Made by a program: the position numbers and the translations under genes
In this document: positions 1 through 10,460 of the stretch, one piece after another
How positions within the stretch are numbered: position 1 is the first letter of the stretch
Layout: every line of letters begins with the position of its first letter
NCBI GenBank assembly: GCA_023091665.1
Contig: JALJCQ010000014.1
Location: 682,001-746,000, forward strand
Reading direction: 5' to 3'
From: Pythium myriotylum
Taxonomy: Eukaryota > Oomycota > Peronosporomycetes > Pythiales > Pythiaceae
DNA length: 64,000 nucleotides
The notes under the pieces: model-generated
Database searches by the model: none
What the model saw: the letters and a program-made list of their open reading frames with translations, nothing else
Told to the model about the DNA's origin: nothing

Positions 1-557
1 ACAGCGAACGTTCAAGCGACTGCCGAGAGTGTCTTCGTTCGAAGCATCATGGACAAAAACGTTATCATCGGGGAGTATTCGGGCCACCAGGCGGTGCTCA
101 ACCAGTGGCGACGATATTCCAGGACGCTCGACCAGTCCCAGTGGGAGATTGCATCAGTCACATTGTCAGGAGCTCATGATCATCCGATTGTCGACGTACG
201 AGGCACAATTCACGGCACGATCTCGGACGATACCTTTCGAATACTCTTTCCAATGCACGCAACCACGAGTATCTCACGCAGCGATTTCTTGGACGAAAGG
301 TTTCCAACCCATACCGTCTTCACTACGCGTTTACTCTTGACAACAAGGTTGCTTTGGAGAAAGGCAGCATCGACTGGGTCAAAGGACTTCAAGATGCTGG
401 TTTTGCACTGGCTGACATTGCCGAGCTCATGAGATTCTTCGTCGTCACCTCAGACGGCGTCATCCCTGACCCGGAGGAAATGCCACCGCGGATTCCAGAG
501 CATTGCTTTCTCAAGGCTTACCTGGAGGCTCAGTATGCTTGCCCTACATACATTTGA
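1..557 (+). pseudogene. Partial, frameshifted ORF of unknown function (5' end outside window)
   Basis: The first frame is open from base 1 to about 260 and reads as a plausible protein (GHQAVLNQWRRYSRTL, then a DHPIV...GTI...F patch). The next frame is open from 180 to the stop at 555-557 and continues the same kind of sequence (YLTQRFLGRKV, GLQDAGFALADIAELM). Joining them needs one frame change near 255-262. I read this as the C-terminal part of one gene with a 1-bp indel. The style resembles short hypothetical proteins common in oomycetes, but I cannot name a family. An intron across the junction is the alternative. Confidence 0.4.
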
Positions 558-620
558 CGTGGAGATAGGGGATGGAAATGATAACTTGTTGACTAAATGG
601 TGATTGAAAAGATGCTAAAA

Positions 621-2105
621 CTAAACGCGGCTCTCGACCTGCTTGCCATATCCGTCGTTGTACTCCTCGGGGTAGATCTTGAGCCACGCGCTGTGGAGCG
701 TCTGGTACTCATCCGGGCGCGTAATCTGCCATCCGTGTGGGTCCTCGGCCCAGAGCACGAACACGGTCGTCACGGCGCTCGCGATGACCGACATGAAGAG
801 GTTGTTGGTCGCGTAACCAATGAGGAACGCAAACAAGCCGATCACGGCGTCCGGGTGCTTAAACATCGCGAGGCGCTCCTTGTCCGCATCATCGACCATC
901 TTGATGGCAATGTAGGCGGTGATGGCGCCAATGGCGATGTTGCCGAGGAAGAAGACGTTGTTGGTGAGGTCGTCGTTGACGATGGCGCTCCAGCCCTTGC
1001 TCTTGAAGAGCTTGAAGACGTGGCGGCTCGCCGTGACGAAGCTGTAACCGTAGCAGCCCACGTACGTGTACGCGAAGCGGTTGAAGAACTCGATCCAGCT
1101 CTCGAGGCAGCCGATGATGCACGAGAGGCACGAGAAGAGACACGCGGCGACACAGTTGCCGCTCTGGCTGGCCATGGACGCGAAGATGTTGAGGATTGTG
1201 CGGATCGCTTCAAGGATCGCGACGATGAGCGAGCCGAAGCAGATCGAGCCGAGGTTGAGCGTGGCGGCCCGCAGCCAGGCGCCGAGCGTGATGAAGGGCG
1301 AGCTGCTGGCGTTCTTCCAGGCCGCGACCGTGCCGGCGACGGTGACAGCGATGATGTTCTTGAGCACGAAGGATCCCCAGAAGAAGACAATGAGCATGCT
1401 GAAGAGCACGCCGATGACGCCGCCGACCGAGGTTTCAATCTCACAGCTGTCCACGGTGCATCCGTTCACGACCTTGAGGTAGTCCGACTTGAACATGAGC
1501 CCGAGTGTGCCGACGATCCAGGCGACGCTCCAGGCGATGTTGACGAGCACCATGACGAGCGCGACGACCATGGTCATGGGCAGTCGAAGCGTGGCTTTGC
1601 CGGCGACCTTGAGGTGCGCAGCGGCGAACTTGACGCGCTTGCGGATGCAGACGGCGTAGAGCAGCAGCAGCAGCGCGAGCAGCCCAAAGACAATAGCGGG
1701 CCAGTAGTAGAAGCTCACGCCGCGGTCGTAGGCCTCTTTCGTGAGCACGTAGGCCGCGAGCACGGCGAGCAGGATCGTGCCGATGAGCGCGATCCAGATG
1801 AGCGCTTCGCCGGCGACGATCATGACGCCGATCCAGACGAGCGCCATGCCCATGGCGGCGAAGGCGCTCGTGGCGATGTACTTGAGCGCGACCTGGAAGC
1901 CGCTGTCCTGGCTCAGGCCCTCGACTTTGGTGGCGTTGATGAAGTCGTGGCCGTACGCGCCGGCGAAGACGACGGTCATGACCACGAGCGCGAGCCACAC
2001 GAGCAGGAAGAAGACGTCGTTGCACTCGCGCTTCTGCTCGGGCGCCGCGTACGCGTCGTCGGCGCGCGTCTGCGAGCGACGGTAGTCGGTCGGCTCGTCG
2101 CCCAT
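621..2105 (-). CDS. Choline-transporter-like protein (SLC44/CTL family)
   Basis: Polytopic membrane protein of 494 aa if translation starts at MGDEPTDYRRSQ; an upstream Met would add about 70 low-complexity residues and looks like 5' UTR. About ten hydrophobic segments follow a short polar N-terminus. The C-terminal half carries the CTL signature: a Cys-rich membrane segment (CLFSCLSCIIGCLESWIEF), then FNRFAYTYVGCYGYSF, then a long tail segment ending in ...ATNNLFMSVIASAV before a polar C-terminus (WAEDPHGW...). Family members move choline or related cations across plasma or organelle membranes. Substrate here is inferred from family only. The neighbour downstream on the same strand is an SLC1-type symporter. 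The long opposite-strand ORF over this gene is a GC-bias shadow. Confidence 0.88.
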   Translation of the reverse strand: MGDEPTDYRRSQTRADDAYAAPEQKRECNDVFFLLVWLALVVMTVVFAGAYGHDFINATKVEGLSQDSGFQVALKYIATSAFAAMGMALVWIGVMIVAGEALIWIALIGTILLAVLAAYVLTKEAYDRGVSFYYWPAIVFGLLALLLLLYAVCIRKRVKFAAAHLKVAGKATLRLPMTMVVALVMVLVNIAWSVAWIVGTLGLMFKSDYLKVVNGCTVDSCEIETSVGGVIGVLFSMLIVFFWGSFVLKNIIAVTVAGTVAAWKNASSSPFITLGAWLRAATLNLGSICFGSLIVAILEAIRTILNIFASMASQSGNCVAACLFSCLSCIIGCLESWIEFFNRFAYTYVGCYGYSFVTASRHVFKLFKSKGWSAIVNDDLTNNVFFLGNIAIGAITAYIAIKMVDDADKERLAMFKHPDAVIGLFAFLIGYATNNLFMSVIASAVTTVFVLWAEDPHGWQITRPDEYQTLHSAWLKIYPEEYNDGYGKQVESRV

Positions 2106-2757
2106 GGTGGTGCTGCTGGTGGGCTTGAGATGAAAAGTTGGTAAGTTGGGGAGTTGGCGAGTTGGTGTTGGACAGTCGGAAAGTGTTGGCGTTGGATACT
2201 GTACCCCCCTGATTTTTTTGGTTTTTGGGAAATGGAGGTGGGTGCCGGACACGAAAAAGGGCCGGTTACGGAACTGTCGCACAGCCACCAGCTGGAGATG
2301 GGAAGGATCGACCATCTTCTGCCAATAATTATTTCATAAAGGTACTAATATTGATAAATTGGAAGTTGTTCGTCGCGAACCTTAAATCAACTATTTTCAC
2401 AGGTATTAATTATCGTGGTGGACATGCATGTCGCCACCCCCATCTGACAGGATGGCATACGGGAGAATTTAGGAAACGAATCTAAATTTCAAGAAAACTC
2501 CCAGGAGTAATCGCTTGATCATGCCCATCGACGACGGCCTCTGCCGCGAAGCAAACATGCGAAGGCTCCTTGTTTGCCTCGCGCGCGTAGAAGCGAGCGG
2601 AGGGGCCATCAGGAATCCGTCCACTGGCTTCTGAACACTCGCCAGGGAGAGGCGGTGCGCCCATCTCATCTCACAGCGAACAATCCATCAACCGAGGTTC
2701 ATATCTCACGAGAAGCTTCAGTAAATAAGTAGTACGTAGTATTGACGCTTTTCAAGA
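2106..2757. other. Intergenic, no gene seen
   Basis: About 650 bases between the CTL gene's start and the 3' end of the first SLC1-type symporter. Contains the short pyrimidine-rich 5' leader of the CTL gene and an AT-rich patch (about 2325-2400). No convincing ORF, RNA gene or repeat. Confidence 0.5.
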
Positions 2758-4122
2758 TCACGCGTCCTCGGAGGCGACGCTGAGCTTGTCTTTCATCTCT
2801 TGCTCGGCGAGCTGTCGCATCTGGCGCTCGAACTCCCACTCGGGGCTGCGGAACTCGTTCTCCATCTTGGCCATGACCACGGCCGCGAGGCAGTTGCCCA
2901 GCACGTTGGTGAACGTGCGAGCCATGTCCATGAACCAGTCGGCGCCCAGGATGAGCGCCACGGGCCACTGCGGGATGCTGAACTGGTCGAGCGTCGTGGC
3001 CAACACGATGACACTCGCCGAGCGCACGCCGGCGACGCCCTTGGACGAGACCATGAGCATGAGCACGATCAGGATCTGCTCGCCGAGCGACTTGTGCACG
3101 CCGGCGGCTTGCGCGCAGAAGACTGGCGCGAGTGCGAGGTAGAGCGTCGTGCCGTCGAGGTTGAACGAGTAGCCGAACGGCACGACGAACGCCGAGATGT
3201 GTGGGCCGACACCGTACGCATCGAGCGCGTCGAAGACCTTGGGGAGGGCAGCCTCCGAGGTCGCGGTCGTGTAGGCGATGATGAGTGGTTCACGAATCGC
3301 GACGAGGAACGTGATCGGATTGATCTTGAAGAGCACCATGATGGGTACGAAGACGCCGAGGATGAAGAGAATCAGTGTCGTGTACACGGTCGCGACCAGT
3401 GCTCCCAGACTGCTCAGTGCAGAGAGTCCGTGGGTGCCGATGGCGTTAGCGACGGCGAAGCACACGCCGACGGGCGCCAGCCACATAACGATGTCGACGA
3501 ACTTGAACATCATCTCCATGATGGCACGAGAGAACGAGACGATCATGCGCTTCGGCTCGTCGTGGAGTTGCGCAGTCGCTGCGCCAATGAGAATGGATGC
3601 TACGAGCACTTGCAGCAGCTCAGAAGACCCAGAGCCACCCATCATCTCACCCCACGTCTTAGGCGCTAAGTGGTTAATCCACGCGGCGTACGTGAACGGA
3701 GTGGCCGAGGCTGGCGGCTTGTAGTCGCCTTTCTTCTTCAAACCACTCACTTCGCCCGGCCTGGCAATGTTGACGGCGATGAGGCCGACGATCAGTGCGA
3801 TCGTGGTCACGATCTCAAAGTAGATGAACGACTTGAGCGAGAGTCGGCCGAGCTGCTTCATGTCACGCTGGTCCGCGATGCCGACAATGAGCGAAGACAT
3901 GACGAGTGGGAAGACGATGAACTGGATCGGACGCAAGAAGAGCTCTCCGGTCGGCGCGGCCTTCTTGGCGAACGACGGAGCGAACTCACCCATGAGGATG
4001 CCGACGACCGTGCCAGTGATGATCCAGAAGGTCAACGACGTGGCCAAGACGCGAGGCAGCGTCTGGCTACTTTTGTCGCCCTTGGGCGTCGCTGGGACGA
4101 CTTCGTATGGCTGGGGAGACAT
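2758..4122 (-). CDS. SLC1/DAACS dicarboxylate or acidic amino-acid:cation symporter, copy 1
   Basis: 454 aa with the full SLC1 (DAACS) fold signature: LRPIQFIVFPLVMSSLIVGI after TM2, SGSSELLQVLVASILIGAA, the re-entrant hairpin-like TTATSEAALPKVFDAL, the substrate/Na-site segment PFGYSFNLDGTTLYLAL, and ADWFMDMARTFTNVLGN near the C-terminus. These regions bind acidic amino acids or dicarboxylates with coupled cations in known members. NLDGT replaces the usual NMDGT. The start MSPQPYEVV is the only good one. A TCCTCATTCACC sequence on the coding strand about 25 bp upstream resembles the oomycete initiator. A close paralogue lies at 6177-7565 on the same strand, suggesting tandem duplication. Confidence 0.92.
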   Translation of the reverse strand: MSPQPYEVVPATPKGDKSSQTLPRVLATSLTFWIITGTVVGILMGEFAPSFAKKAAPTGELFLRPIQFIVFPLVMSSLIVGIADQRDMKQLGRLSLKSFIYFEIVTTIALIVGLIAVNIARPGEVSGLKKKGDYKPPASATPFTYAAWINHLAPKTWGEMMGGSGSSELLQVLVASILIGAATAQLHDEPKRMIVSFSRAIMEMMFKFVDIVMWLAPVGVCFAVANAIGTHGLSALSSLGALVATVYTTLILFILGVFVPIMVLFKINPITFLVAIREPLIIAYTTATSEAALPKVFDALDAYGVGPHISAFVVPFGYSFNLDGTTLYLALAPVFCAQAAGVHKSLGEQILIVLMLMVSSKGVAGVRSASVIVLATTLDQFSIPQWPVALILGADWFMDMARTFTNVLGNCLAAVVMAKMENEFRSPEWEFERQMRQLAEQEMKDKLSVASEDA

Positions 4123-4621
4123 GCTGCGCGGAGAGCGAGTCGGTGAATGAGGATCTTTAGGTGGGCTTTTAGTTGGTGATCAAAGGATCAACCCACTAAT
4201 TCTTAGATCGCGTCAAGGAGGATGAGCCTCGCTTCGTAGATTGTTGGGACGCTTGCGACCCTCGAATGCATTGGGTTCACCCACTGAACCTTCTTCGACG
4301 AGGCGCGGCAGTCAAACGTCTGTGTACCCATGATAGAAGATTAGTGGAGAGGAGATGGAGGTCAGAGCGTGAGACTCTCCAGCGAGGAAGACCACCTCAC
4401 TTCAACATGAACCATCTCTGAGAAAACGAATGCCGCTCTATTATGATGGTGTGAGAAGCAGCATTTCCCCATCAACTATCGTTTACACCACCTTCATAAA
4501 TTGATATGACGCTGTTCAGAAGACGCGACCTTTCTCACAAATGAGCGTGTTGTTAGTGATGGTTGCCATAGAGTTCGATCGTCCCAACGGGTCACACAAA
4601 ACAGAAGGGCTTTGCACAACG
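4123..4621. other. Intergenic between symporter copy 1 and ankyrin-type gene
   Basis: About 500 bases. Holds the initiator-like element of symporter copy 1 (about 4145-4156, minus strand) and otherwise no recognisable gene or repeat. Confidence 0.45.
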
Positions 4622-6013
4622 TCAACTCTCTTCTGTGCGCCTCTTCTTCCTCCTTTGCGCGGGCTCTGCGTGGCTGCTGCATCGATCGCATGACTTGAAG
4701 AGACGGGCGTTTGAAGCGATGACCTCTCGGCCTTCCTTGGACTCCATGAACTTGAGCCTGCAAGCACTTAAATTTGTAGTAAACGGGCACGCGCCATGTG
4801 TGAGCAACTCGATCAGAATTTGCGTGGCGTCATTCCTTCTTTGCTCGCTCATATCGATGCGGAACGCATCCCATGCTCTTGTCATTGCTGACTCGTCCCC
4901 ATGGACGGCTTTGGTCCCGTACTTCTCCACGAGATGTGTGAGTAGTAAGTTGACGAGAATGAGGTTGGACGAAGCGACAGCATGACTCAATGCGGTCTCT
5001 CCATTCGAATCGTGGAGACGTGGGTCCGCCCCGCCTTGAAGGAGGATGCGGACGATCTCCTCGTGCGCCGAGACGTTTCTTCCGCATTGGGAGCGAGCTG
5101 CCACCGCTATCAACGCGGTCCTTCCGTTGTGGTCCCTGGCATCAACGTCAGCGAAACCTTCGCTAATTAACGAGCTCACTGCATCAGGCCACTCGAAGGT
5201 TGAGGCTTGCATGAGAGCTGAAGGCTTGAACGTTGGTCCCAGTCGAAGAAGATGCTGGGTATGTCGCGGAATATCCTGCTCCTCATCTTCAGGCAAATTT
5301 GCGCCGACCACTATTCTGCCGTGCTTGATGATCGAATCGATCTCGGGAGGAGTTGCTGAGCTCCAAGACGACCACGCTTGGATCGACGCGCCGTGTGATA
5401 CCAACACGGACACGACGTCTTCAGAGGTTGCCATGGACAACGAGTTATCCAGCGCCTGCTGCTGCTGGGTCGGCGTCAGATACTGGCTGAATACGACGGA
5501 CGATAGGATAAGCTCCACCGCCGGCGCCCATTTCGCCATGGGCGCCTGTTGAAGCAGACTGGGAAGCACGTACGCCAGGGTCTCACCCATGAACGCCGCT
5601 CGCTCGTCCGCAAAGAACCACTCGATCACCTCGTAGCTTCTCTTCCACGCCGCCAGCGTGAAGAGCTTCTGGGGATGGTACTGGCTGTCCTGACGATGCA
5701 TCCAGTACCACGGAAAGACGTTTACCTCTCGGCCCTGCACGCGCGGGGGCTCGCGTCCGCGGCGTGCGATGTACGCGTTCGTCTCTTCGATCTCACGCCT
5801 CACCGAGTCGAGTGCCATGTACTCGACCATGGTCGCGAGGTCCACTCTCTCCATCGCGACCTGGAACTCGTACTTGGTCGGCGGATCGCTGGGCCGCGCA
5901 CGGCGGAGCGACCGGAGCTCCTCCTTCGTGTAGTATCGACGAAAGGAACGTGTGCGAGCCATGGGAACTTGCGAAGTGAGAGTGGCGAGTCGACGACCAA
6001 TTCCAAAGTCCAA
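4622..6013 (-). CDS. Divergent ankyrin-repeat protein (local family member 1)
   Basis: 463 aa from the first Met; the family-conserved N-terminus (MARTRSFRRYY...) suggests translation may start at 5962, giving 446 aa. The N-terminal block (FQVAMERVDLATMVEYMALDSVRREI) is shared by all ankyrin-type genes in this window, as are an aromatic patch (FPWYWMHRQD) and an ankyrin-like C-terminal half (DHNGRTALIAVAAR; IVRILLQGGADPRLHDSNGETAL; LILVNLLLTH). It ends in a short Cys pair and a basic tail (RRKKRRTEES), which could be nuclear-targeting. No signal peptide or membrane segment. Function unknown; presumably protein-protein interaction. It sits between two SLC1-type paralogues and is the only member outside the inverted repeats without an obvious break. 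Confidence 0.75.
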   Translation of the reverse strand: MDFGIGRRLATLTSQVPMARTRSFRRYYTKEELRSLRRARPSDPPTKYEFQVAMERVDLATMVEYMALDSVRREIEETNAYIARRGREPPRVQGREVNVFPWYWMHRQDSQYHPQKLFTLAAWKRSYEVIEWFFADERAAFMGETLAYVLPSLLQQAPMAKWAPAVELILSSVVFSQYLTPTQQQQALDNSLSMATSEDVVSVLVSHGASIQAWSSWSSATPPEIDSIIKHGRIVVGANLPEDEEQDIPRHTQHLLRLGPTFKPSALMQASTFEWPDAVSSLISEGFADVDARDHNGRTALIAVAARSQCGRNVSAHEEIVRILLQGGADPRLHDSNGETALSHAVASSNLILVNLLLTHLVEKYGTKAVHGDESAMTRAWDAFRIDMSEQRRNDATQILIELLTHGACPFTTNLSACRLKFMESKEGREVIASNARLFKSCDRCSSHAEPAQRRKKRRTEES

Positions 6014-6176
6014 CTGAGCAGTGGCACCGTTAGTGAAGGTCGCGCGTGAACCCAGTCAAGCGAGGAGGATGGGGAACGGATTGACCACAATGCACACGGA
6101 ATGTATTACTTTTCTCGAATCCAGGCGCCGTGGCACTCTCTATCATGCAGCGGCGAATGGGAATAACAGACTAGGC

Positions 6177-7565
6177 TTAAGCCTCGTGCTTGGCGTTCGA
6201 GGCGACGCTAAACTTCTCCTTGATCTCCTCGTCGGCGAGCAGACGCATCTGGCGCTCGTGCTCCCACTCGGGCGTGCGGAACTCGTTCTCGAGCTTGGCC
6301 ATGACCACGGCCGCGAGACAGTTGCCCATGACGTTGGTGAACGTACGAGCCATGTCCATGAACCAATCAGCACCGAGGATGAGAGCGACCGGCCACTGCG
6401 GGATGTCGAACTGGTCAAGCGTCGAGGCGAGCACGATGATACTGGCCGATCGGACACCGGCGACACCCTTCGAGGAGACCATGAGCAGCAGCACCATGAC
6501 GATCTGCTCGCCTACCGACTTGTGGACGCCAGCAGCCTGGGCACAGAAGACCGAGGACAGAGCGAGGTACAGCGTCGAGCCATCGAGGTTGAACGAGTAG
6601 CCGAACGGCACGACGAACGCCGAGATGTGCGGGCCAACGCCGTACGCGTCGAGGGCATCGAAGACCTTGGGCAGGGCAGCCTCCGAGGTCGCGGTCGTGT
6701 AGGCGATGATGAGCGGCTCACGCATGGCGGTGAGGAAGCCAATCGGGTTGATCTTGAACGCGAGCATGATAGGGCCGAAGACAACGATGATGAAGATGAT
6801 CAGCGTGACGTAGACCGTGAGCACAAGAGCACCAAGGCTGCTGAGAGCCGAGAGGCCGTTGGTGCCGATGGCGTTGGCGACGGCGAAGCAGACACCGAGC
6901 GGGGCAGTCCAGATGACAATGTCGACGAACTTGAACATCATCTCCATGACAGCGCGCGAGAAGTTGAGGATGATGCGCTTGGGCTCCTCGTGGAGCTGGG
7001 CCGTGGACACGCCGACGAGGATCGAAGCGACGAGCACCTGGAGAAGCTCGGACGAGCCCGAGCCGCCCATCATCTCACCCCAGGTCTTGGGCGTCAAGTG
7101 GTTGATCCAGGCCGCGAACGTGAACGGCGTGGCGGTCGAGGACGGCTTGTAGTCGCCCTTCTTCTTGATGCCGCTGGCATCACCGGGCTTGGCGATGTTG
7201 ACAGCGAGCAGACCGATGATGAGCGCGATCGTGGTCACGATCTCAAAGTAGAGGAACGACTTCCACGAGAGGCGGCCCAGCTGCTTCATGTCGTGGTGGC
7301 CGGCGATACCAACCACGAGCGACGACATGACAAGCGGGAAGACGATGAACTGGATCGGACGCAAGAAGATCTGCGCCATCGGCGCGGCCTTCTTCGAGAA
7401 CGTCGAGGCATACTCGCCGAGGAAGATACCGATGACCGTGCCGACGACGATCCAGAACGTGAGCGACGTGAGGATCTTGCGGCTCAGCGACTTGTTGCTC
7501 GGCGCGGTCGGCGGCTCGACGGCCTGGTACGGCTGCGTGGGGGTGGCCTTGGGGGACGCAGTCAT
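6177..7565 (-). CDS. SLC1/DAACS dicarboxylate or acidic amino-acid:cation symporter, copy 2
   Basis: 462 aa, very similar to the protein at 2758-4122 throughout the transport domain (FLRPIQFIVFPLVMSSLVVG, TTATSEAALPKVFDAL, PFGYSFNLDGSTLYLAL, ADWFMDMARTFTNVMGN) but different at both termini, as expected of an older tandem duplicate rather than an assembly repeat. Starts at MTASPKATPTQPYQAV. On the coding strand about 45-60 bp upstream, GCTCACTTGCGAATTC resembles an oomycete initiator followed by its AWTT flank. Likely plasma-membrane uptake of glutamate, aspartate or C4 dicarboxylates; the exact substrate cannot be told from sequence. Confidence 0.92.
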   Translation of the reverse strand: MTASPKATPTQPYQAVEPPTAPSNKSLSRKILTSLTFWIVVGTVIGIFLGEYASTFSKKAAPMAQIFLRPIQFIVFPLVMSSLVVGIAGHHDMKQLGRLSWKSFLYFEIVTTIALIIGLLAVNIAKPGDASGIKKKGDYKPSSTATPFTFAAWINHLTPKTWGEMMGGSGSSELLQVLVASILVGVSTAQLHEEPKRIILNFSRAVMEMMFKFVDIVIWTAPLGVCFAVANAIGTNGLSALSSLGALVLTVYVTLIIFIIVVFGPIMLAFKINPIGFLTAMREPLIIAYTTATSEAALPKVFDALDAYGVGPHISAFVVPFGYSFNLDGSTLYLALSSVFCAQAAGVHKSVGEQIVMVLLLMVSSKGVAGVRSASIIVLASTLDQFDIPQWPVALILGADWFMDMARTFTNVMGNCLAAVVMAKLENEFRTPEWEHERQMRLLADEEIKEKFSVASNAKHEA

Positions 7566-10310
7566 CGTGGTTTCGAGTCGGGCTTGGACAAAGGCTCGGA
7601 AGACGGCGAATTCGCAAGTGAGCTCCTCAGCAGGTCAGGTCCAAACGCCGCCAAGGGATCTGTTGGCACCCACGAGCAGACGGCAGGACGGTGTAGGTTC
7701 AAGCTGATATTGTACGAGAAGGTGGTCGTGCGAGCGAGAGGGACCTCCCTCACCCGACAAAGATTGAGCGGCTCTTCTTCGCGCGTTTCGGCCACGTCAA
7801 AGCAGGCAAGAGAAAAGACCGTGGAATCGAGGGAGGAGGGTTTTAACCTGGCGAGCGGGTACAACTCCATCCTCGCCATATTGGGAGAGACCGTTGACCG
7901 TTGCCCCACAAAGGTCCCTGTGGGCTGCCAACTGTTGGAGTGATCCATGTTCTTCGTCTCTCGAGGAAGAGCCAACCAGAGGCGATCCATGGCCGAAGAG
8001 CGAATGCGAAACCGATGTCTTTCTCGACAGGGAGAGAAATCTCGCGGCCAGCTGAGAATGGAACTCGGCGTGAGACCGGAACCTTTCTGAGCAAGGGCAT
8101 CGAGTAAAAAATTGGTCCAAAGCTCGAGAAACACGCAAATAGAACGGGAAGACGAGCAAAGCGCCACGCTCGACACGCCATCACTTGGGTGCACACTTGG
8201 CCTGAGTATGGAGAGCCGGAGTGGGAAAGCGACGGCTGGAGAGCCGGATTGACGCACCTGCGTGACGCCGCCCGGTGTGTGCAAGCGCCTGCGGGAGATG
8301 GGATGGGCGCACCATGGGCGAGACTGAGCGCTCGTCAAAAATGAGACGACCGACCGTCGGATTTCTCTCGCTCAACCCAAGGAAATCCCGAGGCGGTTAT
8401 CTCTCTCCCTGCTCGCCCACGAAGGAATCCTCTTTTCAGAATCTCGTTGCATCTCTCGATTGGGTTCGCATGCATGGGGGGCACTGTATCCATTTGAGAG
8501 AAGAGAGTGTACACGCTGGAGATAGGCGCCTCGTGCCTGAGGCCGGGCGGGCCCAAAGGCGAGTTGACTGAATTTCGCACGGTGATGGGCAACACGCTCC
8601 GGCCAAAAAGGCAACTCTCGCATAAACAGGGCGGGTCTCGTCCCGTCCCTTTCTGCATCTTTCTGAGACCCAGAGATTGCTTCTGGAGCAATCTCAAATG
8701 CAAAATTTGACAATTTCGCCGGCCGATCATCTCATTTCCGCCGTCGCGGCTTTCTTTCGGGTCTCCGCGACGCCACGAAAGGCGCCTCGTGTCGTTGTCT
8801 CTTTGCCGTTGGAGTTTTGATGGAAGTCACGCTCGTTGAGCTGACTCGAAGAGGTCCTTCCAGAGTCTTCGCACAGCCCCTTCCCGAGAGATCCGCACTA
8901 GATTCTAGTGTGTCAAAGGGTTAGGTGGATCGCGTCGCATCATGGTGGCGCGAGGGACCTTGAAGCGAACCCTGGCGCTCGTGTCCACACGGACTGACCG
9001 CTTCAAGGTTCCAGAAAGAGTTTTCTCCTTGTTGCGTTTTTTGGTTGGTTGCGGGTTTTTGTTGTGTCGCGCGGTGCGCATTCTCAATATTCCGGAATCC
9101 GATTTCGCGCACGTCTCCCGTATTGATGGGATGCGTATGTACACTTTTTGGTCGATCTTGTTCTCATCGCACTGGTGGCACTGACCACTGCAACCGCGTT
9201 CTCGTGCTGAGGGTGATCATGTATCCTCACGGTCTGTCCAACGCGAAGAGAATCCGAGCGAGTCGGGAGGATTTTGTTGCCAGAGAGATGATAGATCTTT
9301 TCTCGGTCGCTGTAGGCTGCAACACCCCGATCAGAAGCCATCAACGGCAGATTGTGAATTCCCAACCACCATGACTGATCTTCTGTTTGCCTGACAAGTT
9401 CGGGCAATCGCTTGCCGTCATCACGTTACAACATCTCACCGGACCAATCTCAGTCCGCGGAAGCGAGCCAATCTTCTGATGTGTGGTCTTTTGACCCCGA
9501 TTTGCCCATGGCGATTTCCCAAAAAGGCCAGGCGTGTGTGTTGGAGGGTACGTCAGAAGAGTTGCCCGCAGCGAGTTCCAATGTCATGTCGTCGGACCCC
9601 GAATACATGAGAGCCAAACGGCCCGCAGCTTGTTATCGCTGCTTTAGTCAAGACAAGGACGCCCGAAGATATCCTGAAGGAGCTGCCGCACAAGACTAGA
9701 CTCCCATTTTGACTGATCCACAAGTTTACCAGAACGGAAGGGTTAATCTATGCGTGAATTCAAGAAGGCAAAGGACCATCGAGTGAACGCGACTAACTCA
9801 GCCGAATATGATGGGGAGCGTTGCAATCTCTTGGAGTTGGTTTCTGCTCAAATCTATCAAATCTAACCAAGCGAACTACACAAAGAACTGAGATCGACGC
9901 TTCTACTCTGGAGACCTCCCATCCCACGACGCCGATTTCGCTGCCCTGATATGGCTCAACCTTCTCGCTGCGAGTCACCTCGTTTGTAACGTGAGACAAC
10001 CACAATTGAGCTTCTTCTGCATTGTGAGCCCACGACGCCTCGACGAAAGTCGCCACCAAACTCTCCATGATCTGGGGAGTTCATACCCTTCTCAGAGTAG
10101 TCATTTTTATGTGCGTTATGACACATCTCCCCGGCGCAGTTGACAACGGGTCGGGTTCACGACACTGTTCCCGACAACAACACCTTGTTGTTGGGTTCAA
10201 CCCACCTGATCCCAAGGTCACAACCCATTACAAAACAACCCACGATTTCCTCGAGCGCAATGCCTAGTCATCGTCCTTGTTCCGCATGTATCTGACAGCT
10301 GAATATACAA
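7566..10310. other. Gene-poor 2.7-kb region
   Basis: No ORF here has the composition or motifs of a real gene. I see two small inverted repeats (8896-8910, CACTAGA/TCTAGTG around one base; 8957-9009, ACCTTGAAGCG ... CGCTTCAAGGT with a 31-base loop) and a T-rich stretch near 9040-9065. Short ORFs such as 9412-9699 are not supported by anything beyond length. Confidence 0.45.
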
Positions 10311-10375
10311 TCCTCCATTCTCGTGCATCTGCTTTGGTATTAGAAACAAGAAAGCAGATGCACGAGGATGGAGGA
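10311..10375. repeat. 25-bp near-perfect hairpin
   Basis: Left stem 10311-10335 and right stem 10351-10375 are reverse complements with one mismatch (TCCTCCATTCTCGTGCATCT... against ...), loop of 15 bases. It lies about 85 bp upstream of the ankyrin-type gene at 10461. Confidence 0.85.
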
Positions 10376-10460
10376 ACGCTGAGATGTCCGCCCAGATCTT
10401 GAGGTCATACCTCCAGATCCGGGCTGACGTTTATGAATCGGAAATGTGTGCAAGTCTCTG

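Noticed and set aside
597..2144. 515-codon plus-strand ORF over the CTL gene
   Set aside because: Antisense shadow of a GC-rich coding sequence; highly charged Arg/Glu/Asp composition, no motif, and the opposite strand encodes a recognisable membrane transporter.
6021..7943. 640-codon plus-strand ORF over symporter copy 2
   Set aside because: Same cause: GC-rich third positions keep the antisense frame open. The minus strand is clearly SLC1.
7562..8338. 258-codon minus-strand ORF upstream of symporter copy 2
   Set aside because: Low-information Ser/Arg/Pro sequence with no motif or conserved pattern; overlaps the symporter's leader.
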